A stretch of 38,806 bases of DNA from Nitrospinaceae bacterium (GCA_029261595.1 JAJDAZ010000019.1:1-38806), one strand, 5' to 3'. Shown: positions 9,228 to 15,621, counted from the stretch's first letter. Numbers and translations are program-made. The notes: generated by a model not told the origin, from the letters alone.

Positions 9228-9256
9228 ATATTAGATTTTGTAAAGGGTTTAGTCAA
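9228..9256 (-). promoter_or_regulatory. Promoter of hicBA
   Basis: On the minus strand TTGACT (9256-9251) and TAATAT (9233-9228) are separated by 17 bases, a near-consensus sigma-70 promoter. The predicted transcription start falls on the hicB ATG, implying a leaderless or nearly leaderless transcript. Confidence 0.72.
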
Positions 9257-9380
9257 CACGATTAATGTTACAGATTAAAGTTATTGTCGAGACAGTCATA
9301 GCTTTCAATCGTCAAACCCACGGAATATCATAAACTTTCGCCCCACTTTCGCCTGCCCGTAGAATTGGTACTTTTCCACT

Positions 9381-9418
9381 AAAAAAGGGGTGCTGACGCG
9401 AGGACATCAGACACCCCT
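9381..9418 (-). terminator. Intrinsic terminator of the leftward repressor operon
   Basis: Read on the minus strand, GGGGTG and CTGA pair with TCAG and CACCCC across a short loop, followed directly by six T. It lies beyond the last small gene of the leftward block and before the hicBA promoter, so it separates the repressor operon from the toxin-antitoxin unit. The rest of 9257-9541 holds no convincing gene. Confidence 0.75.
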
Positions 9419-9492
9419 CAATAACCATTCTTCTTTTAGGTAACCTGTCTTTTATAATACCATAAGTCCTTTAAATATAATAATTTAAGTGC

Positions 9493-9509
9493 AAAACACC
9501 TTGTGTTTT
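9493..9509. other. Perfect hairpin in the AT-rich gap
   Basis: AAAACAC-CTT-GTGTTTT, seven-base arms in an otherwise AT-rich non-coding stretch between the leftward genes and the terminator at 9381. It could be a secondary terminator or a binding site; the T-run is part of the stem, so termination would be weak. Confidence 0.3.
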
Positions 9510-9541
9510 CGGTAGTTAGTATGGAGGGAAATCCCGGCGCA

Positions 9542-9649
9542 TCACCACCAGTTGATGATGAGGATCACCACCGCGAATACGGCCACGAATATTAGAAAGC
9601 CGAATAACGGGGACAGGTGATCCCATCGTCCTGGGGGCGTGTTGGGCAT
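9542..9649 (-). CDS. Tiny single-pass membrane protein (35 aa)
   Basis: MPNTPPGRWDHLSPLFG followed by one hydrophobic helix (FLIFVAVFAVVILIINWW) at the C-terminus. It lies just downstream of the truncated lipoprotein on the same strand and before the terminator. The coherent one-helix design supports a real gene, but it has no recognisable family and no strong ribosome-binding site. Confidence 0.4.
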   Translation of the reverse strand: MPNTPPGRWDHLSPLFGFLIFVAVFAVVILIINWW

Positions 9650-9691
9650 ATTATTCCACCAACCGGTACAGACCGTACAAAACGGCAATGA

Positions 9692-9796
9692 TTACGGTGA
9701 GGGCCAGACCAGATCGGATTCTTTCAGTTGGCCGGGGGGCGTGGCGCACCCGGAAAGGATCGCTATGGTAGTCAGGAAAATAAATAACTTTCGCAT
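9692..9796 (-). CDS. Very short lipoprotein, truncated paralogue of the chimeric protein
   Basis: 34 residues behind a strong AGGAGG ribosome-binding site. MRKLFIFLTTIAILSGC is a textbook lipoprotein signal with lipobox LSGC, but the mature part is only 18 residues (CATPPGQLKESDLVWPSP). The phrase CATPPGQLKESDLVW is identical to the C-terminal half of the 7544-8566 product, and DNA identity there is nearly complete. The gene therefore appears to have lost its 3' part, or to have donated its 5' end to the neighbour. A second hydrophobic frame overlaps its end (ALTVIIAVLYGLYRLVE), reminiscent of nested spanin genes but too short to call. Confidence 0.5.
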   Translation of the reverse strand: MRKLFIFLTTIAILSGCATPPGQLKESDLVWPSP

Positions 9797-9860
9797 GTGA
9801 CCTCCTATATTGAAAGGTTCTTTAATATACTTTGCGAGTTGGGTGGATTCCAGTCGTTTT

Positions 9861-10496
9861 TCATGGCTTAAGCAATTCAGCCCAATCAAGAAACAAGCCG
9901 ACCGCCTTGTCCAAGTTTCCATATGTTTTTGTGTCTTGGTTTTTACCTCTGACAATCCATGGCCTGGATCGTTTTTTTATATTCACAGGTTCACCCTGAT
10001 CAGAAGATTCGTAAATAGTGTCCCATCTAAGAAGTTCAAAGGTAAGTTCTATATCGCAGGTTTTACGGAGCTTTCCATTCTTAAAGCGGCTGAAAAGATA
10101 TAAATATTCGTGTTGTTGCTCGTGGGAGGGCGTTATTTGGAATGTTTTAGACCCACATTCAATATGCCACCCAAGCGTTTTGAGAAATTTCTGTTTATCA
10201 TCTAAAAGCTGGGACAATGTTTCGTATTTTTTCGGACGTGTGGTTACGCTCGGGTTGTAATCGAGGGTAGAGTGCTCGTAGACTTTATCTGCAATTTCAA
10301 TTTTTGATAAAATAAATTGTTTTGATTTTTTCGAATTCAGACACACGGCGGTTAGTTTGTCGCCACTAATTTTGACCGGCACGATTGGCCGTGTCGAACC
10401 AGGTTGAGAGCCACCATAGTAGACAATATTTATGGTTTCTCCCTTCCCAATATTTGTCTTTAGTTTTTCTAAGATATTTTCTTTATCCTTGCCCAT
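9861..10496 (-). CDS. WYL-like domain protein
   Basis: 211 residues. The ATG at 10496 overlaps the stop of the upstream gene (TGATG); a GTG three bases earlier is also possible. Residues 20-70 (INIVYYGGSQPG, RPIVPVKISGDKLTAVCLN, QFILSKIEIAD) follow the beta-barrel pattern of WYL domains, which sense ligands or nucleic acid in bacterial regulators. There is no HTH, so it is not a classical WYL repressor. The C-terminal 140 residues have no recognised family. Co-transcription with the repressor suggests a role in maintaining or sensing lysogeny, or in defence. The assignment is by pattern only. Confidence 0.5.
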   Translation of the reverse strand: MGKDKENILEKLKTNIGKGETINIVYYGGSQPGSTRPIVPVKISGDKLTAVCLNSKKSKQFILSKIEIADKVYEHSTLDYNPSVTTRPKKYETLSQLLDDKQKFLKTLGWHIECGSKTFQITPSHEQQHEYLYLFSRFKNGKLRKTCDIELTFELLRWDTIYESSDQGEPVNIKKRSRPWIVRGKNQDTKTYGNLDKAVGLFLDWAELLKP

Positions 10497-10747
10497 CACC
10501 CTACCGCCTCCACGCGCTTACCTTGGCTCCATGGAACCCATTTTAGCTTCAACGTTTCGGGTAAGGGAATAGCGTTGATCAATTCGTCCGGATCATCTTC
10601 CCAAGCTTGATGAGTCTCGAAGTCTTCGGTGACATCGTGAATGATTTCTTCCCGGACATCGGACATTTGGCTGTCGTATATCAGCCGATCCAGTTCATTG
10701 AACGCAAACGGAGCGGCGAGCAGGAGGACCAGTGCCGCAACGTACAC
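10496..10747 (-). CDS. Small membrane protein in the repressor operon
   Basis: 83 residues from a GTG. Residues 2-17 (YVAALVLLLAAPFAF) form one membrane helix, followed by an acidic soluble tail (VREEIIHDVTEDFETHQAWEDDPDE). The open frame continues upstream through HKPGNPFPTIP to a CTG that overlaps the repressor stop (CTGA), so a longer version with a rare CTG start and a proline-rich N-terminus is possible. Function unknown; position suggests a lysogen-expressed membrane factor. Confidence 0.55.
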   Translation of the reverse strand: MYVAALVLLLAAPFAFNELDRLIYDSQMSDVREEIIHDVTEDFETHQAWEDDPDELINAIPLPETLKLKWVPWSQGKRVEAVG

Positions 10748-10818
10748 GGGTATTGTGGGGAAGGGATTGCCGGGTTTGTGGGGGTCGTGGGCTCGAAATA
10801 CCGGGAGATTTAGGAGCC

Positions 10819-11211
10819 TCAGGCTTTTTTTGGCAGGTTTCTCAGTTTGGATCGAAGGCCGCGGTGGACGCGCCCGATCTTGCCCAGGGCCTGTTCGAGT
10901 TCGACCAATTGTTCCGGGGTTCCATCCTCTTCAATATCAGCGATCATCCGTTCGTAGTTCGACATATCTTCCCCCACTGAATTTTGTGTTCTCTCAGTCT
11001 GAACCATCTCCCCCTGACCTGTCAATAACCAGGTCGGGTCACATTGTGTTATTTCAGCCCACCTTTCTAAAATATCAGCATTCGGAATTCTGGTGCCTTT
11101 TTCATATTTTATAACCGTTTGCTCAGCAATATCTAACTGATTGCACAGGATTTTTTGGGTATATCTTGCTGATTTCCTGGATTTTAATAACCTTTCATTC
11201 AGTTTTATCAA
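10819..11211 (-). CDS. XRE-family repressor (CI-like)
   Basis: 130 residues from the TTG at 11211; an ATG at 11313 gives a longer frame, but that extension reads back through the opposing promoter and adds no domain. Residues 3-65 are a HTH_3 domain: KLNERLLKSRK, YTQKILCNQLDIAEQTVIKY, EKGTRIPNADILERWAEITQ, and the typical DPTWLLTGQGEM closing phrase. The C-terminal 60 residues are acidic and helical. There is no LexA/S24 peptidase domain, so induction by RecA-driven self-cleavage is unlikely. It is divergent from the rightward early promoter and is the likely lysogeny repressor. Confidence 0.82.
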   Translation of the reverse strand: MIKLNERLLKSRKSARYTQKILCNQLDIAEQTVIKYEKGTRIPNADILERWAEITQCDPTWLLTGQGEMVQTERTQNSVGEDMSNYERMIADIEEDGTPEQLVELEQALGKIGRVHRGLRSKLRNLPKKA

Positions 11212-11230
11212 AATAAAATACCCAAATGAG

Positions 11231-11259
11231 TTGACAAAAACTAATCGTTTGCGTATTAT
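11231..11259 (+). promoter_or_regulatory. Rightward early promoter (PR-like)
   Basis: TTGACA (11231-11236) and TATTAT (11254-11259) with exactly 17 bases between them, placed between the divergent repressor and the early genes. A TATAAT on the opposite strand (11264-11259) overlaps it and may serve the repressor, which would make the two promoters mutually exclusive. Confidence 0.82.
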
Positions 11260-11266
11260 TATATCT

Positions 11267-11285
11267 CCACACGGATAAGGTGTGG
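11267..11285 (+). promoter_or_regulatory. Perfect inverted repeat at the transcription start: operator or 5' hairpin
   Basis: CCACAC-GGATAAG-GTGTGG, six-base arms with a seven-base centre, begins at the predicted +1 of the rightward promoter. As DNA it could be a repressor operator; as RNA it would cap the transcript with a stable hairpin. Only one copy is seen. Confidence 0.5.
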
Positions 11286-11305
11286 AAAAACAAAGGACAC
11301 GAACA

Positions 11306-11434
11306 ATGGACAACTTCGTATTATATCACAAAATCAATCCGACCTTTCCTGTCTTCATTGCTGGGGTAAGGAAAACAGCCCGTCAGTTTCAGGAGCGTCC
11401 AACTCCTGTGTCTCTGACGGGTTGTTTTTTTTGA
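11306..11434 (+). CDS. Short leader ORF upstream of the early terminator (42 aa)
   Basis: ATG preceded by AAAGGA at good spacing. The frame runs through the whole terminator hairpin and its stop codon lies in the T-tract, so a translating ribosome would block hairpin formation. The peptide (MDNFVLYHKINPTFPVFIAG onward) resembles no family. It may be a true leader peptide coupling translation to readthrough, or chance coding over a small RNA. Confidence 0.4.
   Translation: MDNFVLYHKINPTFPVFIAGVRKTARQFQERPTPVSLTGCFF
11379..11432 (+). terminator. Strong intrinsic terminator / attenuator in the early leader
   Basis: CCCGTCAG pairs with CTGACGGG and the inner CAGGAG pairs with CTCCTG. The stem is followed by TTGTTTTTTTT. 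It stands about 110-165 bases after the rightward promoter and before every early gene, so it must be bypassed by attenuation, antitermination or leakiness, or it defines a small RNA of about 165 nt. Confidence 0.85.
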
Positions 11435-11443
11435 GGTGAGAAA

Positions 11444-11638
11444 ATGCCCATGAACCAGAAGGATAATTTTTATCGATTGGTCGATCAGGAGAGCCCTTGT
11501 GGTCAATGCGGGAAACGGTTCCCCACGTTTGAGGGATTCCGGTCGGATCGGGAAAAGGTGACGGTGTGTTCCCTGGAATGTGTCGAGGCGTGGTGCGCCG
11601 GAAAACCCACGCATCGCTTGCGACGATCTTTTTTTTAA
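11444..11638 (+). CDS. Small zinc-knuckle-like early protein
   Basis: 64 residues, GAGGTGAG ribosome-binding site, first gene after the early terminator. CGQC (residues 19-22) and CSLEC (42-46) form a four-cysteine arrangement typical of small zinc-binding domains, with a basic C-terminus (RLRRSFF). Likely a nucleic-acid or protein-binding early factor; a role in readthrough of the adjacent terminator would fit its position but is a guess. Confidence 0.6.
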   Translation: MPMNQKDNFYRLVDQESPCGQCGKRFPTFEGFRSDREKVTVCSLECVEAWCAGKPTHRLRRSFF

Positions 11639-11655
11639 TGAAATCAAACCTCCCC

Positions 11656-11725
11656 GCCCGGAGGGAAACCGGGCATATCAACCCCCCGATGGTGTCGGGC
11701 AACCTCCAACCCGGCACCAACGGGG
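11656..11725 (+). promoter_or_regulatory. Two stable hairpins in the leader of the next gene
   Basis: The first is GCCCGG-AGGGAAA-CCGGGC (11656-11674). The second is a 14-base-pair hairpin with one internal loop: CCCCG (11684-11688) with CGGGG (11721-11725), and GGTGTCGGG (11691-11699) with CCCGGCACC (11710-11718), one G-U pair. No T-run follows. They end 19 bases before the ATG at 11745, so they may control translation or processing. Confidence 0.5.
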
Positions 11726-11744
11726 TCAGGAAAGGTGAATTGAT

Positions 11745-11996
11745 ATGAATGATACCGGTGAGACAACAAAGCGGATCAACGCTCGGATGGATGATGCGGC
11801 TTGGGTAAAAGTTGAAAAATCGCTGTCTGAGGGGGCTTATTTAAAACGGCCCAACAAACTGGAGACCTATTTTGCTTTCAAAGACGGCGATTATTTTGGC
11901 CCGTCAATAACAAAGACCCTGGTTCGCAAGCTTGTAGAGGAAGGGAAATTAACCCTTGTCGGCGTAGAAACTTATAGCCTTTCTTCGGGGTATTAA
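11745..11996 (+). CDS. Hypothetical early protein (83 aa)
   Basis: AGGAAAGGTG precedes the ATG. The sequence (RINARMDDAAWVKVEKSLSE at residues 10-29) is globular with alternating helix and strand and has no cysteines or membrane segments. No family recognised. It follows the structured leader and starts a run of tightly packed small genes. Confidence 0.6.
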   Translation: MNDTGETTKRINARMDDAAWVKVEKSLSEGAYLKRPNKLETYFAFKDGDYFGPSITKTLVRKLVEEGKLTLVGVETYSLSSGY

Positions 11997-11998
11997 AA

Positions 11999-12115
11999 AT
12001 GACCCTGCAAACCGCTTTGCAAATTCTTTCCGAGCATCGCAATGAAATCATTTTCATCGCGGGGGTGGTTTTCTTCTTTTCCGCGGCGCGAGTGATTCAG
12101 GAGTTCGAGTCATGA
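11999..12115 (+). CDS. Tiny single-pass membrane protein (38 aa)
   Basis: The ATG lies three bases after the previous stop. One hydrophobic helix (IIFIAGVVFFFSAA) is centred in the protein. The stop overlaps the next ATG (ATGA), so it is coupled to a second tiny membrane ORF. No family recognised. Confidence 0.45.
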   Translation: MTLQTALQILSEHRNEIIFIAGVVFFFSAARVIQEFES

Positions 12116-12180
12116 AAGAGTTGCTGATTCATTTGGCGGTTTTATGTTTTGCCGGGGGGGTGTCATGGGTTTTGGTTTGA
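12112..12180 (+). CDS. Tiny hydrophobic ORF (22 aa)
   Basis: The start overlaps the preceding stop as ATGA. The product is nearly all hydrophobic (LLIHLAVLCFAGGVSWVLV). It could be a micro-membrane protein or merely a coupling device for the next gene. Confidence 0.3.
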   Translation: MKELLIHLAVLCFAGGVSWVLV

Positions 12181-12212
12181 ATGATTTTCGTGCTGATGTG
12201 GGGGAGGAAAGC

Positions 12213-12413
12213 ATGGCGAAGGCGTACAAAGTAGAAGCGGGGCGTCTTTGGTTTGGCGTCCGTCCCGGCCTGTTCCCCCGACTGAAAACCGAGCCCGCCA
12301 ACGATGAACGGCGGATCGATGAGCGCGGGTTGTCCCGGTTCATCCAGCAATTTTTATCTGAATTTTTCACCAAGGAAAAGCCCGATGTCCGTACAAAAAA
12401 CCACCGTCGATAG
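12213..12413 (+). CDS. Hypothetical early protein (66 aa)
   Basis: The frame is open from 12144, but the ATG at 12213 has a strong GGGGGAGGAAAG ribosome-binding site. Basic at the C-terminus, with the pattern GRLWFGVRPGLFPRL in the first third. No family recognised. It overlaps the start of the next gene by 29 bases. Confidence 0.5.
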   Translation: MAKAYKVEAGRLWFGVRPGLFPRLKTEPANDERRIDERGLSRFIQQFLSEFFTKEKPDVRTKNHRR

Positions 12414-12693
12414 GAACGCGAGGGTCACCGTCAAGGAAGCCGTCTATAGCCGCGAGGATAGAGACACCCGGACGGGTAAGGATGGCAAGGGGGCAGAGGT
12501 TCGCCTCAGTGTTTTATGCGACGACAGATGTTCTCGCTTGATGTGGTTCGAGGTCAAGGATATCCATCAATTGGCTGGCAATCGCATGTTGATTCCGGTT
12601 TGGCTGTTGGAGCGGAAAAATAAATATCTTCGTGCAATGAAGTTGGTCTTTGCAAAAATCCAACTCGATTATGGAAAGGGTGTGGATTCATGA
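12385..12693 (+). CDS. Hypothetical early protein (102 aa)
   Basis: The start at 12385 follows AAGGAAAAG; the open frame extends back to 12304 but without a ribosome-binding site. A compact alpha/beta sequence: RVTVKEAVYS, AEVRLSVLCDD, LMWFEVKDIHQL, MLIPVWLLERKNKY. The arrangement of strands suggests a small beta-barrel, possibly nucleic-acid binding, but this is not a recognised family. Confidence 0.55.
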   Translation: MSVQKTTVDRNARVTVKEAVYSREDRDTRTGKDGKGAEVRLSVLCDDRCSRLMWFEVKDIHQLAGNRMLIPVWLLERKNKYLRAMKLVFAKIQLDYGKGVDS

Positions 12694-12905
12694 TCGGCGA
12701 ATGCAGAATATTTGACGGGGACGGCAACCTCAAGCGCGTGGTGTCTGCCAAAGAACTCCGAATAAAGTTCTGGAGGGACAACGGCGCCCCGGAAAAGGGC
12801 TTTATCGATATCAAAACGGAACATCGAAAGAGGAAAAATGCGCGGGGCGGGAACGCCGCCGCGGTGACCAGAAAAAAATCCAGCGCCCCCGGTCAAACCG
12901 TTTAG
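12690..12905 (+). CDS. Small basic hypothetical protein (71 aa)
   Basis: Overlaps the preceding stop (ATGA). The first half is globular (ECRIFDGDGNLKRVVSAKEL) and the second half strongly basic (HRKRKNARGG, VTRKKSS), which suggests nucleic-acid binding. No family recognised. Confidence 0.55.
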   Translation: MIGECRIFDGDGNLKRVVSAKELRIKFWRDNGAPEKGFIDIKTEHRKRKNARGGNAAAVTRKKSSAPGQTV

Positions 12906-12917
12906 CAAGGAGGTGGG

Positions 12918-13019
12918 TTGACGGGTCAGAGGTGTCAAAAACTTTATGTTGCAGTGATTGATTTCAATGAATTGACCGGAGTGGTCAAATTATCTCCGGG
13001 GACGCTGGGAACAAATTAA
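12918..13019 (+). CDS. Possible small ORF with TTG start (33 aa)
   Basis: An excellent AAGGAGG ribosome-binding site stands six bases before the TTG; the frame runs 33 codons (LYVAVIDFNELTGVVKLSPG in the middle). The ribosome-binding site is the main support. Confidence 0.35.
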   Translation: MTGQRCQKLYVAVIDFNELTGVVKLSPGTLGTN

Positions 13020-13031
13020 AAAGGTGAAAAT

Positions 13032-13127
13032 ATGACACAAGTCAAAGAAACTCCCATTCTGTTGACCCTGCCAATGGCCAGGAACACAACGAGTTTCCGG
13101 GGGAGGAGTGAATGGGAATATTGCTGA
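13032..13127 (+). CDS. Possible small ORF (31 aa)
   Basis: An AAAAGGTGAAAAT leader precedes the ATG; the product overlaps the start of the next membrane protein. No features beyond a few hydrophobic residues. Low-confidence call. Confidence 0.3.
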   Translation: MTQVKETPILLTLPMARNTTSFRGRSEWEYC

Positions 13128-13279
13128 TCGTATTTGTAATCGCCGTCAATGCGTATTTCTGGTACGAGCATGGTTTCCAAAAAGGGGTTGATTCCAAAAA
13201 TAAAAACCGGGAGCGAGTAATAATTTTGCAAACAGATATTAACCCAAAGGGACTCGATTTTAAGGAAAGAGTGAATTGA
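13112..13279 (+). CDS. Small single-pass membrane protein (55 aa)
   Basis: GGGAGGAG ribosome-binding site. A short N-terminal membrane helix (GILLIVFVIAVNAYFWY) is followed by a basic tail. It overlaps the next gene's TTG start. No family recognised. Confidence 0.5.
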   Translation: MGILLIVFVIAVNAYFWYEHGFQKGVDSKNKNRERVIILQTDINPKGLDFKERVN

Positions 13280-13542
13280 AAGTCCTTGACCTGTTTTCGG
13301 GCATGACCATCCTAATCATCACAATCCTTGCAATCGTCGTATTTATTTTATTGCTCGTCCTGGTTCTGTGGGTCGGCAAGCGTGACGAGATCGGATCACT
13401 TAAGGACCATATCGACCACCAGGACGGAACCATTGTCAAACTTGTGTCGATCAACCGCACCCGGCAAAACGTGATCGAATATTTGCGGGGGCGGAAAAAG
13501 TTTGAGGCGCAAACGTCCCAGGATTTTATTGGGAATAATTAG
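13276..13542 (+). CDS. Single-pass membrane protein with basic cytoplasmic tail (88 aa)
   Basis: Starts with a TTG overlapping the preceding stop, or with the ATG at 13303. A long membrane helix (TILIITILAIVVFILLLVLV) spans residues 11-32, followed by a charged helical tail. The first eight residues from the TTG mimic a methyltransferase motif, which I treat as coincidence. Function unknown. Confidence 0.5.
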   Translation: MKVLDLFSGMTILIITILAIVVFILLLVLVLWVGKRDEIGSLKDHIDHQDGTIVKLVSINRTRQNVIEYLRGRKKFEAQTSQDFIGNN

Positions 13543-13543
13543 G

Positions 13544-13720
13544 ATGAGGGAAAAGAGAAAAATTCATAAAGCTAAATATATCGCCCCGAATGGTGACGTT
13601 TCTCCACTGTGCGCGAAAACTCCAAAGGCCATCAATATGAAGCTGGAAAGCTGGGTAAATCAGAATGAAGGGGTGACCTGTGACAAGTGCTTGAAGATAA
13701 TAAATTGGAAAGAACAATGA
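13544..13720 (+). CDS. Small Cys-containing hypothetical protein (58 aa)
   Basis: The ATG at 13544 is preceded by AGG; the open frame starts further back at 13502, but that overlaps the upstream gene heavily. Basic, with C-x2-C (CDKC) near the C-terminus and a third cysteine earlier (SPLCAKTP), consistent with a degenerate zinc-binding fold. It is coupled to the next gene by ATGA. Confidence 0.5.
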   Translation: MREKRKIHKAKYIAPNGDVSPLCAKTPKAINMKLESWVNQNEGVTCDKCLKIINWKEQ

Positions 13721-14316
13721 CCAGCGTCCCGAAATCCTCCAGGAGAAAAATGTTATTCCCTGAAAAAGAATTACGGATGACCCACGCCGAGCTAGTGGCC
13801 AGGGCGGAGAAGTGGTTGAAAGGCGCGGGAAAATGCAAGTTTGCTTTTACTGAATTGGCCTCTTACGCCAACCATGAGATTCCAGACGCAATTGGGTTTA
13901 GTTTTTGGACATCAATTTTAATCGAGTGCAAAACTTCAAGAGCGGACTTCAAGGCTGATTTGAAAAAGGAATTCAGAAGAATTCCGCAAAGAGGTTGCGG
14001 GGTTAAGAGGTATTTTCTTTGCGAAAAGGATTTAATTTCTATCGATGAATTACCCGAAGGTTGGGGGCTTCTTTATATTGCCGGGAAAACTTGCCGGAGG
14101 ATAAAGAAATCCGATTTTGGATGGTCAAAGGAACATCTTTCGACTGTCAGGTATAACGAACGATACCTTTTAGTTTCTGCACTTAATCGTTTCGGTTTGA
14201 GGTTGAACGGAGATTTTTCTCAAATTTATAATATCGATTGGAAGCCAGCCGCTTTATGGTTTTTAAAAGCCCAGTTGAAAGGCTTTGGCGGCGGAAAGTA
14301 TTGGGGGCCAATTTAA
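13717..14316 (+). CDS. PD-(D/E)XK-type nuclease-like protein
   Basis: 199 residues. The start at 13717 overlaps the upstream stop; an in-frame ATG at 13687 is less likely. The core IPDAIGFSFWTSILIECKTS carries the D...ECK arrangement of PD-(D/E)XK nucleases (motif PDA then ECK), followed by RADFKADLKKEFRR and the phrase LPEGWGLLYI found in related phage proteins. Predicted to bind and perhaps cleave DNA in an Mg-dependent way; biological target unknown. It precedes the integrase. Confidence 0.65.
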   Translation: MTSVPKSSRRKMLFPEKELRMTHAELVARAEKWLKGAGKCKFAFTELASYANHEIPDAIGFSFWTSILIECKTSRADFKADLKKEFRRIPQRGCGVKRYFLCEKDLISIDELPEGWGLLYIAGKTCRRIKKSDFGWSKEHLSTVRYNERYLLVSALNRFGLRLNGDFSQIYNIDWKPAALWFLKAQLKGFGGGKYWGPI

Positions 14317-14411
14317 TTATGTCTCAATCCCCTAAATCCTCGAATGTGGTAAACTCCCCGCCATGCAGACATAGGGGCGGTCGAGCCTTCTTATATAAGG
14401 AGGATTCGATC

Positions 14412-15500
14412 ATGCCTAAACATATCTCAGATCGTGGGGGTTGGGCTTATTCTGATTTCTGGAAAAAGGGTATCCACTACCAGGAGCGGTTGATTTGTGA
14501 GCAGTTTCCGACTGGTATCCCGTTCCAGGAGAAAGGCCAATTTCGAGATTGGGCCGAACGCGCCCTCGCACGTCTGAAAGACATTATCGAAAGGGGGGAA
14601 TTTGCAAGATACAAAACGGTTTTCGACGCCCTGATTCCGAAGTTGCGGGAGAAGATGGAAGACGACCCGGAAACGTTCACCGAAACGCTGGTGGAAAGGA
14701 TCGAAAGTGTGATCCCGACCCTGCTTGAATTTTTCGGCGGATACCGGGTGATCGACATCACTCCCCTGCCATCGGGAAAGGACGGTCAAAAGTCCATCGT
14801 CGAATACAAACAATGGCGGGAGCGGAAAAAAATTACCCGGTCTACGTTGCAAAAGGAATTTGCGACGCTCAAAAAACTTTTATGGATTGCAGATCCCCGG
14901 TTTAATTTTCCAACGGGAAAAACCGATGATCGAATGAAATTTAAATATTTGGGCGGCAAGGTCGACCGGGTGTTGCGACCGCATGAGGTTTCGATGTTGG
15001 TTCCTTTGGCGCCGGCGAAGTACAGAGTCCCATGCAGGATCGCCGCGGCCACGATGTTGAGCGCCAATGACATAGTTGGCCCGAAAGGTTTTGCGCCTTG
15101 CCATATTGGCCCGGACGGATATTTCAATAAGTACCGAAATAAATCCGGGACGCTGATACGTTTTAAAATCGGCAAGGAGTTTGAATCGGTCCTGAGGGAA
15201 ATTCCAAGGCCCCTGGATATCAATCAACCTTTCTTTCCTGACCTTGTGCCGGATAATATGACAAGCTCAGTGCGGAAAAAGTTTGATCGTATCCAGGGTT
15301 ATGAATGGGTCACGTTTCGGTCGTTTCGGGATTATGGGGCGACTCTGGCCCACCGGCAAGGGGTTCCGATCAAGACAATTCAAAAGATGATGGGACAAAA
15401 GGACGGACGGTCCATTGATACCTACTTAATGACCGACGACCAGGACCTTAAAGAAGCTCAGGAAGCCATCGACAATGTAAACCAGGTGCGGGTATCATGA
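14412..15500 (+). CDS. int: Tyrosine-recombinase integrase, divergent active site
   Basis: 362 residues. The ATG at 14412 has a perfect AAGGAGG site; the open frame runs back to 14238 but without a ribosome-binding site. Residues 40-110 form an arm/core-binding region and 190-355 the catalytic fold. The catalytic Tyr is in SIDTYLM (Tyr338), and the second Arg is Arg306 in FRSFRDYGATL, followed by GVPIKTIQKMMGQ. Departures: the first Arg position reads TMLSANDI (Ser217), the usual H of HxxR is Arg303, and the usual GH is GQ. Directly downstream lies attP, so function as the phage integrase is well supported by context. Confidence 0.85.
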   Translation: MPKHISDRGGWAYSDFWKKGIHYQERLICEQFPTGIPFQEKGQFRDWAERALARLKDIIERGEFARYKTVFDALIPKLREKMEDDPETFTETLVERIESVIPTLLEFFGGYRVIDITPLPSGKDGQKSIVEYKQWRERKKITRSTLQKEFATLKKLLWIADPRFNFPTGKTDDRMKFKYLGGKVDRVLRPHEVSMLVPLAPAKYRVPCRIAAATMLSANDIVGPKGFAPCHIGPDGYFNKYRNKSGTLIRFKIGKEFESVLREIPRPLDINQPFFPDLVPDNMTSSVRKKFDRIQGYEWVTFRSFRDYGATLAHRQGVPIKTIQKMMGQKDGRSIDTYLMTDDQDLKEAQEAIDNVNQVRVS

Positions 15501-15619
15501 ATCAAATTATGGCGGCTCCACCAATAGATGATACAGGAAGCGGCAGTTTACCGGTCGAATTTATCATCGTTGGGGTTTTGGTTTTTATTGTCCTCTGGTT
15601 TTTTCTAGGAAGGGGGTGA
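15497..15619 (+). CDS. Tiny membrane protein coupled to integrase (40 aa)
   Basis: Starts inside the integrase stop (ATGA). A polar first half ending in DDTGSGSLP is followed by one membrane helix (FIIVGVLVFIVLWFFLG). Coupling to int suggests low, co-regulated expression. Function unknown. Confidence 0.5.
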   Translation: MNQIMAAPPIDDTGSGSLPVEFIIVGVLVFIVLWFFLGRG

Positions 15620-15621
15620 AA

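Noticed and set aside
13276..13300. KVLDLFSG at the start of a small ORF resembles motif I of C5 DNA methyltransferases
   Set aside because: It is followed at once by a membrane helix and no other methyltransferase motif exists nearby, so it is chance or at most a trace remnant.
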